A stretch of DNA of 64,000 nt from Filobasidium wieringae. Its lineage: Eukaryota; Basidiomycota; Tremellomycetes; Filobasidiales; Filobasidiaceae. Positions 1 to 10,949 of the stretch are shown here, piece after piece. Each line of letters begins with the position of its first letter. Within the stretch, counting starts at the first letter, position 1. The DNA lies in assembly GCA_001600055.1 (NCBI GenBank), contig BCIV01000009.1, positions 776,311-840,310 on the forward strand, in the 5' to 3' direction. Position numbers and translations under genes: made by a program. Below the pieces are notes generated by a model. The model made no database searches, was not told the DNA's origin, and worked only from the letters and a program-made list of their open reading frames with translations.

Positions 1-1866
1 TCAAACAGGACGTGCGGAAGTTTGATTGCCCTATCGTGTATACATCCCCTACATTCAGCCAATTGACGGGGTACGAAGCGAGAGAGATCCTCGGTCGGAA
101 CTGTCGGTTCTTGCAAAGCCCTGATGCGGACGTCGCAAAGGGTTCGAGAAGAAAGTACACCGACAACGTCGCGGTGGCGCATATGAAGAGACTGTTACAG
201 GCCGGTAAAGAATGTCAGGCGAGTTTAATCAATTATAGGAAAGGTGGAACCCCTTTGTGAGTCATTAGGAGTGACGAGCTCATACGAGACCTACTGGCTT
301 ACCGAATTGTTACCGGACAATTTCAGCATCAACTTGGTCACTGTCGTACCTATCACTTGGGATAGCGATGAAATCGCTTACCACGTTGGGTTCCAAGTCG
401 ACCTGGTCGAACAGCCCAATGCCATCCTACGTAACATGAGGGATGGATCTTATCAAGTCAACTATACCGTCCAGAACAATCCTGAACCTCCTATGAAACC
501 TGCGGCTAAACCCATCATCGCTCCGCCTCCACCTTCTTCTATCGGGATCTCGCAGGAACAGTTGAGCTTGTTGAGTCGAAGTACGCAGACGGCCGTCTTG
601 GCCGGCGGGGAGGAAGTCGGGAAATTTGAGTGGTTGAAGTTGGTACTCGGAGAGACAGATGGTTAGTACTGCCATGCAGAAGCACTTGTGGATTAGAGAC
701 TGATTCGCGGCGACGGCACGTTAGACTTTGTACACGTCCTCTCCCTCAAGGGTCAATTCCAATACGTCTCCCCGAGTGTCCGAAAAGTCTTGGAATACGA
801 TCCGGAAGAACTGATCAACAAGCATATCTCGGATATCTGTCATCCCTCTGATATCGTCCCCGTCATGCGTGAATTGAAAGATGCCACTCATACCCCTTCG
901 GACGGAAGACAACCTCAGCCTATCAACATGCTTTTCCGAGTGAGGAGGAAGAGGAGTGGGTATATCTGGTTGGAGAGTAGCGGGAGGGTCCAGATCGAGG
1001 CGGGTAAGGGAAGGAAGGCGATGGTCCTTACCGGAAGGGAGAGGAGTATCCCTGCCTTTTGTTGGAAGGCTTTGGATGATCATGGTGGACTTGGGGATAC
1101 TGAGGTTTGGGCCAAGGTTTCCCTCGATGGGCTCATCCTGTGGACCACTGGGGCTGTCAATGATCTGTTCGGAACCCGACCGAACGATCTGATAGGGAAG
1201 AGTCTTTATGCTTTCATGGCGGGGGGCGATAACGGTCCTCCCGGTCCCGATGGGCATTCTTCCGCTTTGGCTGTGGAAAAGGCCATCTCGAACTCTGCCG
1301 ATGGGTTGCCTAAACGGGGAGCTACTTCGGTTCGACATCAGATCATCGGGATGGATGGGAGGACGAGGGAAGTCCAATCCAACTTTTTCGCCGCTGGATC
1401 TTCCTCTGCCGGTCCTATCACCCCCCCACGTGAATCCCCCGAGACCCCGGATGATGATCTGAGGAGTAATAGTAGCGCCATCATCGAGGCGTTACCTTTC
1501 CAGATCATGGTCCAGATCAAATCCGCCCCCAGCGGAATCCAAAAACCGAAAACGGCCATCATGCATCCTCTTACCGAGAACGTATTCGAGGAGATGGACA
1601 CCACTCGAGGGACTTCTTGGCAATACGAAGTCCATCAGCTCAAGACGGCCAACCGAAAGTTGAAAGATGAGATCCGAGCGTTCAAGACGTCCCAGAGAGG
1701 GAGCAAGAACTCGGACGCGGAGGCGGAATTGAAAAAGGCCAAGAACAAGAAAAGAAAGGCAAACGAGAGTGGACCTCAGCCTACGACGGATCATCCTACT
1801 CCTTTACATCAGCAGACACCTGGGTTCGGTTTGGCCACTGGACAGTTATACAAGACCTGGTCGTAG
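1..1866 (+). CDS. White Collar-1 type blue-light photoreceptor, 5' truncated
   Basis: Fungal WC-1 senses blue light through a flavin-binding LOV domain and acts with WC-2 as a transcription regulator in the nucleus. The frame is open to the window edge, so the N-terminus is missing. Exons are 1-256, 327-661 and 725-1866 (introns of 70 and 63 nt). The first exon carries the LOV signature GRNCRFLQ, with the photoadduct cysteine codon at 102-104. Splicing rebuilds the LOV strand KGGTPFINLVTVVPI across intron 1. A second PAS domain (around DFVHVLSLKGQFQYVSP) and a third PAS-like block follow. The protein ends in a charged coiled-coil and a Lys/Arg-rich stretch that may be a nuclear signal. There is no C-terminal GATA zinc finger, unlike ascomycete WC-1 but as known for basidiomycete WC-1. 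A LOV-only PAS protein is the alternative. The family call is secure; the exact orthologue is inferred. Confidence 0.9.
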
Positions 1867-2392
1867 GGTTCGGTGTCCTCGTCACCTCTCGCAAACGGTG
1901 ATCCTCTCTTTTATCGTGGTAATGATAACCTGTATCGATCTCTACCTGTGTACGAGCGACGTGAAGAGTCTAGAGCGTGAAGAAACGCCAATCAAAATGT
2001 TACGTTGTATCTTGTATCCATGATGATTATCCCAGTTCATGTGTTGTGTCTTCGTGCGAGGGAGATGGGAGGTGAGGGGTGACCAAGCTGACGGAGTGAG
2101 TGTGATCACTTGGCAGTTGACAGTTGGCAGGTGATTGGAGGAGTGGATGACTACGGTTCCGTTGAGCGGAAGCAGATGTGCCTTGGCTGTGAACGATGTT
2201 TCGTCATCGTTTCTTTGCGCTTGCGAGGAAACGAGAACTCGCTTATTCCGCTCAATCGACGACGCAAAATGTAAAGTTCCTCAGCTCGAATTCACTCGAC
2301 ATCGTCTCGACATACAGCACATACACCACATATACTCACACTACACACGCACACACACACGCACACACACACGCACACACACACCATACCCC
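1867..2392. other. intergenic region and PFK leader
   Basis: This stretch holds the 3' end of the WC-1 transcript and the promoter and 5' leader of the phosphofructokinase gene. Its only recognisable structure is the AC-rich microsatellite near 2343-2384. In-frame ATGs further upstream (for example 2135) exist, but the conserved protein starts at 2393. Confidence 0.6.
2343..2384. repeat. (AC)n microsatellite with CG interruptions
   Basis: An AC dinucleotide tract interrupted at regular intervals by ACGC lies 10-50 bases upstream of the PFK start codon, probably in the 5' untranslated leader. Confidence 0.9.
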
Positions 2393-5300
2393 ATGGCGGA
2401 ACTCCCTAAACCCACTGTAGAACACTCTCGAGCGGACATCGCGGCCAACCCCAACCACGTCCAAGCTCAACAAGTCGAGGCCATGACCCCTGTCCCCGAA
2501 CCCAAGAACACTCAAACCCCATCTGCCTCTGGTTCTACTGGCAAGAAGGATAACTTGGAGGCCAAGATTTCTCAAATCATGACCCCTGCCAAGGATGAGG
2601 AGGGCGTTACGAGCGTTGGAGTACCTAAGCAGGGGAAACCTAGGCAGAAGAAGATCGCGGTTTTGACTAGTGGTGGTGATTCTGCTGGAATGAACGCTGC
2701 TGGTGAGTGCGCCGTTTGAGCTTGGATGGTCTGGTGAGCTGATGGGGCGGGTGGTAACGTGTGATCAGTACGAGCGGTAGTACGAATGGGAATCGCCAGG
2801 TAAGCTCATCTCGTTGAACCGCTAGTATCGCTAGTCAACTGAACCACGACTCGTTCTTCACAGAGGATGTCAAGCTTACATCATTCGAGAAGGATGGGAA
2901 GGTCTCGTCCGAGGAAACACCTCGGAATCACCTTCCACCGCTCCTACTCCGAACCCATCTCGTCCATCCACCCCATCCACCCTCTCCCGTAACCCATCCT
3001 ACGTCACCCTGCCTCCCTCTCAACGAATCGCTCGTCAAAACAAACAACGTGAGAGGTCCCAGTACTTCAACGAGGCTGGTGAACCTCTTGGACATTTGAG
3101 TTACGGGTTTGGGGAATTGCTTTTGAGTGGAAGTGCCGAGGGGGAAGACGAGGGGGTCGAATTGGATAGCGTCACGAGGGAACAGAAGGAGCTTGGAAAG
3201 GAGGAGGATAAGGGGAAGAAGAGTTTGAAGGGGACTTATATCGTTCGAGTCGGTTGGGACGATGTTCGAGGTTGGTTGGGAGAGGTGAGTTTTCGTCCAA
3301 GTCGACAGACGTCGAGGTTCATTCTGATTCGAGATGCTTCCAGGGAGGTACTTTGATCGGTTCATCCCGTTGCCCAGCGTGTAAGCAGGATCGTTTTTTT
3401 CTCAGCCAAAAATCGTCTTCTGACATTCTTCTCGCTTCACCCAGTCCGAACCCGAGAAGGTCGACTCAAAGCCGCCCAGAATCTGATTTCCTTCGGGATC
3501 GATTGTCTCGCCGTCTGTGGAGGAGATGGATCTTTGACCGGAGCCGACATGTTGAGGAAAGAATGGCCCTCTCTCGTCGCCGAGTTGAAGGAGACCAAGA
3601 GGATCAGTCAGAACCAGGCGGATACCTTTAAACACTTGAACATTGTTGGATTGGTTGGATCTATCGAGTGAGTCGAAACTAATCAAGATAGACTTTTATT
3701 GGAACGCGCTGATGATTTCTTATACGCGAATGCAGCAACGATATGGCCATGACCGACTTGACCATCGGAGGACTTACCGCTCTTCACCGAATCTGTGAAG
3801 CAGTCGACTCGATCTCTTCCACCGCTTCTTCCCACTCTCGAGCTTTCGTTGTAGAGGTTATGGGAAGGCATTGTGGTTGGTTGGCCCTTTTGGCCGGTAT
3901 TGCGTGAGTTTGGTTCAGTAGGGATGAAATGGGTTCCGGAAACTGATGTTTTGGCTTGCACAGTACGGGTGCGGATTACATTTTCATTCCCGAACAGCCT
4001 CCTAAGGGCGACAACTGGGAGGACGAGATGTGTGCCGTTCTTAAAGCGGTAAGCAAAGCTTGTGCAGCTTTGATCTCCGCCTTTCCTCTACTGACGGAAG
4101 TTCTACTACAGCATCGTCAAGTTGGAAAGAGGAAGTCCATCGTTATCGTCGCGGAAGGAGCTCTGGACAAGAACCTCAACCCTATCAAGGGAGAATACAT
4201 CAAGGATGTCCTCGTTGATAAACTCGGGTTGGACACTCGTGTCACCACTCTTGGACACACTCAGCGTGGTGGTGCTCCTTGTGCTTACGACAGGATTTTG
4301 GTGAGTGTCATGCATGAGAAGACGGTCGCTCTTTGTGCACAACTGACTAACAGCGAGCTCTGATAGGCTACTTTGCAAGGAGTCGAGGCTGTCGAGGCTT
4401 TGCTTTCTGCTACTCCCGAGACTCCCTCTTACATGATCGGTATCAGTGAGAACAAGATCACCAGGAAGCCCTTGCTCGAGGCTGTTGCTCAGGTATGTCG
4501 CTGGCCCAATGACCTGTGTGGACAAGTGAACTGAGAGCGATGAATCTGATCACAGACTCAAGCCGTCGCTGTCGCGATCGAGAACAAGGACTTCGACAAA
4601 GCCATGTCCTACCGTGACCCCGAGTTCGCCGAGTCTCTACAGGCTTTCACTATGAGTTCGACTTTGAACGACTCGTTCAAGTTGCCCGCTGAGAAGGTAG
4701 GCTGTTGTCATAGTTATATTTATATCTATACATGTTACTCATCCTTACTCTGCTTGTAATCAGCGTCTCCGAGTCGGTATCATGCAGTAAGTCTTTGCTT
4801 GCCGACTAAGCAAGATATTCAGCTCACATTTTTCCTTCGCACTTCAGCGTCGGTGCCCCCGCCGGTGGAATGAACGCGGCTACCCGTCAAGCTGTCCGAT
4901 ACTGTATCGCTCGTGGCCACACCCCGATCGGTATTCACAACGGTTTCAACGGTTTGCTCGAGGATACCGTTCAGGAACTTACCTGGCTCCGTGTTGACAA
5001 TTGGACCACCCGAGGAGGTTCCGAGCTCGGTACGAACCGTACCCTTCCCGATATCGACCTTGGTGGCGTCGCCGCTACCTTCCAGTCTCATGGGTTCGAT
5101 GCTCTTCTGCTCATCGGTGGGTTCGAGGCTCTCATGGCTTTGGAAATCCTTGACGGCGCTAGGAAGCACTACCCCAGCTTCCAAATCCCCATGGTCCACC
5201 TGCCTGCTACTCTCTCGAACAACGTGCCTCTCACTGAGCACTCTTTGGGAAGCGACACCAGTCTGAACGCCTTGGTCGCCGCTTCGGATGCTATCAGGCA

Positions 5301-6071
5301 GAGTGCATCGGCTAGCAGAAACAGAGTATTCATCGTTGAGACTCAGGGAGGCATGTGTGGATACATCGCTACTATGGGAGCTTTGGCTGTGAGTACTTCA
5401 AGGTTATCATCCGAAATCTGTTGACTCACACGTATGGTCAACTAGGTCGGAGCTGTGCTCGTTTACACGCCTGAAGTTGGAATCGATCTGGATGCACTCC
5501 AGGAGGATGTTGGTTTCTTGAAGAAGCGATACAGCCTCGACGTACCTGGACGAAGCGAGGGACGTTTGGTCATCAGGTGCGTAATCTGTGGCATGTGGTA
5601 TTGGCGGGACGACGTGTCTGACTTTGTCATTCGTTTCACAGGAGCGAAAAGTCCTCCAAGATCTACAGCACTGCTTTGATGACCGACATCTTTGCCGAGG
5701 AGGGAAAGAAGATCTTCGATGCTCGTTCCGCTTCTCTTGGACACACTTTGCAGGGAGGTGTTCCCTCTCCCTACGACCGTACCCGAGCTGCTCGTCTCTC
5801 GCTCCGATGCATGCAGTTCCTGGAGACTCATGCCACCAAGGCTCCTAAGGGTGCAACCGGCAAGAGTGCCAACAGGCGTGTACCCAGCAACACTCAGGAG
5901 TCTGCTGCTTCCATCACTATCCAAGGTAGTGCCATTGTCTTCACCCCTGTGGCTGAGATGATCGCTGCGGCGGACATGAAGAACAGACGAGGAAACAAGA
6001 CTTGGTGGAAGGACATGAAGGCTTTGGTAGAGTTGATGGGGGGACGAACTGGGATCGTCAACGAAGAGTAG
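2393..6071 (+). CDS. PFK1: ATP-dependent 6-phosphofructokinase
   Basis: Phosphorylates fructose 6-phosphate to fructose 1,6-bisphosphate, the committed step of glycolysis, in the cytosol. Fourteen exons join in phase: 2393-2702, 2769-2799, 2864-3284, 3344-3380, 3445-3667, 3736-3903, 3964-4048, 4112-4300, 4367-4492, 4556-4696, 4764-4786, 4848-5388, 5446-5576 and 5642-6071, giving 951 residues. The eukaryotic double-domain layout is clear. The N-terminal half has [30 protein letters not shown] and NDMAMTD. The C-terminal half repeats the fold from [19 protein letters not shown] and includes LLIGGFEAL. The start follows from the Met 10 bases after the AC repeat. A Ser/Thr/Pro- and acid-rich insert of about 100 residues lies in exon 3, between VRGN and [19 protein letters not shown]. 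The N-terminal extension before the catalytic core is about 85 residues. Confidence 0.97.
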
Positions 6072-6391
6072 ATAGAAAACGATTGTTAATGTATATTCAT
6101 CTGCTGCCTGCTGACAGCGGATATTGCCTAGATTTTGAAGACGATGTAAACCAAACAATATTAGATGTCGCCATTGGCTGTGAGTCAATGCTCGACTTCG
6201 CATGATCCGCGGTGTATAGGCTCCAACAAATGCTTGGCTCGGCCCACGTGTTTCATGCGTGTCTTAATCTTGGCTCATCAACTGCGACCGCGACAAAACA
6301 TAGTTTAAGTGATACAACAATGTACGAACGCACAGCATTGGTGGATAGATCATGCAATAGACTACTGTTCGTCGAGGTCGACCTTGAGGCT
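6072..6391. other. intergenic, PFK 3' region
   Basis: Contains the PFK 3' flank and the 5' flank of the first F-box-like copy. An ORF extends upstream of the paralogue-conserved Met, but that part shows no similarity to the sister copies. Nothing else is recognised. Confidence 0.5.
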
Positions 6392-7255
6392 ATGCTCATA
6401 CAAGATTTGCCAACAGAATGCGTAATGCTCATCGTTGATCTTCTAGAGTCCTCTCGGCCTCGTGCAGGAAGTAAAGTATGTGTCCGTGGAAGACCCGTGT
6501 TAGACGACTGCCAGTTCGTAAGGATATGCTCTCCTTATCCAGCACTTGTCGAGGACTCCGGAGAAATCATATCCAGCCGAAGCATCACAGAGATCTACAC
6601 CATTATCAGCAGCTATACGCTGAAACCTTATCATATATTCTCTTGCCCAGAATTACAAAGGATGAGGGTGTTCGGCTGGCACGGCAGGGACAGCCTTTTA
6701 TTGAGGGAAGTCTTATTAAATATGTTACCACTCGAATCGGATCGGCAACAGATCCGGCAATTCAGCTTTGATATATCCATAGTTTACGAAGGCGCGGCAT
6801 TCAACTACTGGAACCAGTCAGCTACAGCATCAGATCCTCTGCCGGAATCTGGATCCCATCCTGACATTCGCAATATAACAGAAAGCTATCATCAAACTAT
6901 TAATCGTGGTAACGCCCAACACGCACTGCCAGATATGGTGCGATGTTGAGGAGACGCTCGAAGCACCCTTCTTTTCGTCAGACACGATGCTTCTAGCGAT
7001 GATGGAAGAAGTCGTCGGGAATAGTACGACATTCAGGCGCGTTTGCCCAGAATGCTGCGTCATTGATGTGCATCTAAATAAGAAGCTTAGGCATCTGATC
7101 GTGTTTGATCGAGATAGTACTGGAAAGATCGATTGAAGCGTTTACCGGTCAAGGACCGAGTCTATCGTTTCAACGAAGGTATCTTGTTCAACACGTTTAT
7201 CTGGCAGAGGATCGCAATTGATCTTGGTCCAAAGACGACTCTACATCGAGTATGA
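6392..7255 (+). pseudogene. decayed F-box-like paralogue (copy A)
   Basis: It starts like its neighbours with an F-box-type leader (MLIQDLPTECVMLIVDLLES). The next conserved block, LSLSSTCRGLR, is in another frame (6478 frame), and the frame then returns (GEIISSRSITEIY). The central region of about 100 residues found in copies B and C is missing. The C-terminal block (THCQIWCDVEETLEAPFFSS) is again frame-shifted relative to the middle. A single base appears lost between 7130 and 7131: with it restored, the tail after DRDSTGKI would continue in line with copy B up to about 7255. Several independent lesions argue for a pseudogene rather than missed introns. Similarity to the two downstream copies is seen directly; F-box function is inferred from the N-terminal motif. 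Confidence 0.75.
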
Positions 7256-7523
7256 GAGGTCGCGGAAAACCGTCCCACTATCGATATCAGATGTCGCCTC
7301 GCCTCGAAAGCCAGTACTCGGGCGGTCCAAGTAGATTCTACGTACGCGGATAGATGGCGTTCCCGGGTAGTCACATGGTACCAAATAAGCCTCGCGTTTC
7401 GCATGCGAACCAGCAAAATCCATCAATCAATTCAGAAAGGTATATAGCTACAGACTGAGCGACTGATCAGAATCAAGTCCTCATAACTTCATGCTGATCA
7501 GATCCTTATATCCATTCACTTTT

Positions 7524-8879
7524 ATGCCCTTTCAAGACCTGCCTCCAGAATGCATCCTGCTTGTTGTCGAGATGCTGACAACGGGTCATCCCATTTCCGA
7601 ATCGAAATCTAAGCCACAAAATCATCCAGTATCAGCAGACGTCCTTGCACTATCGAATACCTGTAGAGGACTCCGAGATGGCATTTGGCCTCGTCTGATA
7701 CGGAAAATCCAGCTCCCACCATCAAATTACAAGATACCGGACGAGATCATTAGCTCCGAAGCGAGGCGTCACATCCGGTATTGCTGCAGCGTTGATTCTG
7801 TTTCCCGGCTCATTACTAACCCTGCGCTCTGATTTTCAGGCGGATTGAAGTCGGAGGTTCATCTGAGGGTGCTGCAGTGGAATTCGGCTGGTTCGATCAG
7901 TTCAACGGCTTTCTATCCGATTGTTCTGGACTTGAATCCCTTTACTTCAACTTGGACCTGCGTCACAGAGCCGAATGGGATCCGCAAAATCCCGAAGGGT
8001 TTATGGTTGTGGTTCCGAATGTTCAGGAGCTTAGCACTAATTGGCCTGGAGGAGGCGATGAGTACCCGTTTCAACGATTCTCATGTCCCGGGCTGAAGAG
8101 GTTGGAAATGGTCGGATGCATACCACATTCCACCGGACCTGGTTTAGCAGAGTTCATCACCAAGACTCTACCTCTTGAAGGGGACCTGGATAGCTTAAAG
8201 CACCTCAAGATAAAGTTCTCGGCGATAGACATCGCAAGTCATACTCTCGAGGCGTTCTTCCGCAAGTGGAATTCCAAAGATCGATCCGCTCTTGCTGCAT
8301 CGGATACCGCTGGCGGGGCCCTGCTACCTACACTCCAGAGCATGTCGTTAGATTTGACTGTCCAGGGTCATATTGAGGAAGCCGACCAGGATATCGACTT
8401 CAATAGCGACTATGGTTTCGATGAAGAAGCTGAAGTCAAGGAGGTTTTCGACCGGCCTCTTATACACGCCATTGTAAGTGATCATGTACCTTCCTCTGCT
8501 CTGGTTCGTTTGTTAATCATTAAACTAAACATAGAGCTACGCTATAAAATCCATCGTCCAGGCAGCGTCCATTGGCCATTGCCGGATAGTGAGCGATGCA
8601 ACGGAAACTCCACAAGACCCGTTCTTCTCGTCCGATGATGTGCTTACAACCACGATCAAGGAATATGTCGCAGACTGTCCCGATTTTACGAGTTGCCATC
8701 TGGAGCGGGTCAGTTGTCCTAAACGGCTGAACTGCTGGTCTTTAGACACTCAGACAGACCTTCTGGACTTGATCATTGTGGACCGGGATGAGTCTGGGGA
8801 GATTCGGTTGACTCGTTTGGAGAAGGAAGGGCGGGAGCAGCGATGGAATCGGGAGATGATGATCGGGACCTTTTCATAA
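7524..8879 (+). CDS. F-box-like protein (copy B, intact)
   Basis: Exons 7524-7777, 7840-8473 and 8535-8879 join in phase to give 410 residues. The N-terminus has an F-box-like pattern: MPFQDLPPECILLVVEML, then LALSNTCRGLRDGIWPRLIR. F-box proteins bind Skp1 and bring substrates to SCF ubiquitin ligases. The rest is a leucine-patterned region with an FSCPGLKRLEMVGC block and a conserved tail (DPFFSSDD, LIIVDRDESGEIR). I chose Met 7524 because it aligns with the first Met of both sister copies; an in-frame ATG at 7491 would add 11 residues. It is the only copy of the three with no lesion. The substrate is unknown, and a divergent LRR-type fold is only a guess. Confidence 0.75.
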
Positions 8880-9362
8880 TTTCGCTGATGTCTATGCATA
8901 TACCACAACGAACGCGACGAGTTGAAGAAGTGAGGCGAGGGATGACCGTTATTGAGAGAGTTTTGTACCGAAGGCTGTTTCACATCTCAACCCATCATAT
9001 TACGTGTTCAATCCATCCACCAATTGTCTAAATGCCTGATGCACCAGATGAGAACAAAGCTGATCCAAGTAGTACAGACTCCTATTGAAAATGTTAGACA
9101 GAGGACCTCAAGCGGAGCACGCTGAAACATTTGAGATAAAGAAATTAGTGACAACAGCCTGACGCGCCAGGCGCGTTCCGTGTTTCAGGATTCGATCAAG
9201 GGGAAACCCATTCGCCTTATTTCCACATCGTCCCTTATTCATTGTCCAAAGGCATCTGATTATGCTGGATCTTGATCAATAATTTGCCATAAACCCTCTG
9301 TGATGTTCACATCATCGCATGTACCAATCATAGTCAGGTAATCGAACGCCAACCCACCCGTC
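8880..9362. other. spacer between F-box-like copies B and C
   Basis: Nearly 500 bases without a supported gene. It should hold the terminator of copy B and the promoter of copy C. I see no decayed F-box-like fragment in it. Confidence 0.5.
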
Positions 9363-10747
9363 ATGCTGCTACAGGATCTTCCAGCAGATTGCATCCTGCT
9401 GATTGTTCAGCACCTCAAGCAGGACTTACCCCAGGCCTGGACTCCAGTTCTTAGGAATTTTGATTCAACAGCTCCACGCCCCAACTTTCTCTTTCCCACT
9501 CTGGATGTCATAGCAATGTCTAGCACCTGTAAATCTCTTCGAGACCTGCTCTGGCCTGGCATCATCATGAATGTGAGGATTTCCGGAAAGCCTTTTCGTG
9601 ATGATAGCATAATCGACTCAGCAATGAGACGTCATGTCCGGTAATTCCGTGCTTCGTTCGAATATGGTGGTCAGAGTGACCGGCTGATGTCATGAATCTC
9701 TCCTTTCTCCAGGACCCTTCATATTCTGATCCGGGACGTGAATCCAGACTCCTGGGCTCAGTCGAGCCGATTTTTACTGGAATGCTCTTCGCTCGAGAAT
9801 CTTATTATTGTGGGCCAGCGTTCAGTACACGTGTCTCCTCCAACTCGGCCTCTGTTGGTGAATTCGACAGTTCGGAACGTACACATCCAACTTGAAGGAA
9901 CGGGAACGCATCTTTAGGGACCGCGACTCGCCTGCGAAAACCTGAGAAAATTCAGCTGTTCAATCGATGGTGCCTACCCCTACCACGATAGCTTACAAAT
10001 CTTCCGAATTGGATGCACCTTGAACGACCTGATTGCCGATAGCGTACCGTTTGAAGCGGATCGCCGAAACATACAGCTACTTAGACTGGCGCTCCCTCTT
10101 GACTTCGGTCGATGCCCAGATCGCGGTAGTTATGGTGAAAACGATTTGAATCTTGTTCGGAAAGATACCTTCAAGTTCTTCGATAATTGGAACCGAAAAC
10201 GTATCCAAGCCGCGGAAGTGACTCCCGTCCGTAACGACTGCCTGCTACCCGCCCTCGACACCATTGTGGTACAAATTCAGATCTTCTCAGGTTATAAACC
10301 TGATGAATCACAATCAGTCAGTATACTAGTAAGCAGTAATCTTAACCGTGATCTGCACCGTTTCTGAGCTCGATCTTCAAATAGAAAACGATCATTCAGT
10401 CGCTGGTAAAAACATGTCCAAATTCCCATTGCCAGGTCCAAGACTATTACTCTAAGACTAAGATCCCCATTGGTGTGATCTTTTTCCGAAACAATGAGGC
10501 ATTGATAAAAATGGTACAAGAATACGTGATTGATTATCCCGGGTTTCGCCGGCTCTGCCTGGAATATGGGACTCGGAACATGGGCCGTTTGAGAGAAATC
10601 AAGGTTGTACACCGGGATGAATCTGGAAAGATCCGTTTATCCGTCTTGACGGGATCAGTAGGACGTAAGCTCCACTGGAACTCGGACCTGATGTGCTGGA
10701 CTCACTTCTGGAGCGAGGACGATCCTACCTTCGTTCCCGTACTGTAA
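9363..10747 (+). pseudogene. F-box-like paralogue with in-frame stop (copy C)
   Basis: Exons 9363-9640, 9713-10328 and 10385-10747 match copy B in position and phase, and both intron sites are conserved. It starts MLLQDLPADCILLIVQHLKQ and carries AMSSTCKSLRDLLWPGIIM. Exon 2 is open except for a TAG at 9915-9917, after which the same frame continues with paralogue-like sequence (ENLRKFSC, SVPFEADRRNIQLLRLALPL). Exon 3 ends with VVHRDESGKIRL and an extra tail (WSEDDPTFVPVL). The simplest reading is a recent nonsense mutation. The alternative is a 39-nt phase-0 intron, about 9879-9917 (GTACAC to TTTAG), which would remove the stop; it would be unusually short here and would delete sequence that aligns with copy B. 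Confidence 0.7.
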
Positions 10748-10949
10748 TCAGAGGTCGTGGAAGCAGGTCGCGCTTGTGATATTTGAGGGATCAAAGGAAG
10801 ACGCCTGATTTATCTTTACCTGGACAGGCCAACGTGGTATTGACAATCGTACTACGTATATCAACATGACTTTACAATTCCATTGATGGACTATACAGAG
10901 CTTTGACTGATATACAGAGAGAACAAGAGCGATACAATATTCGAGAATC

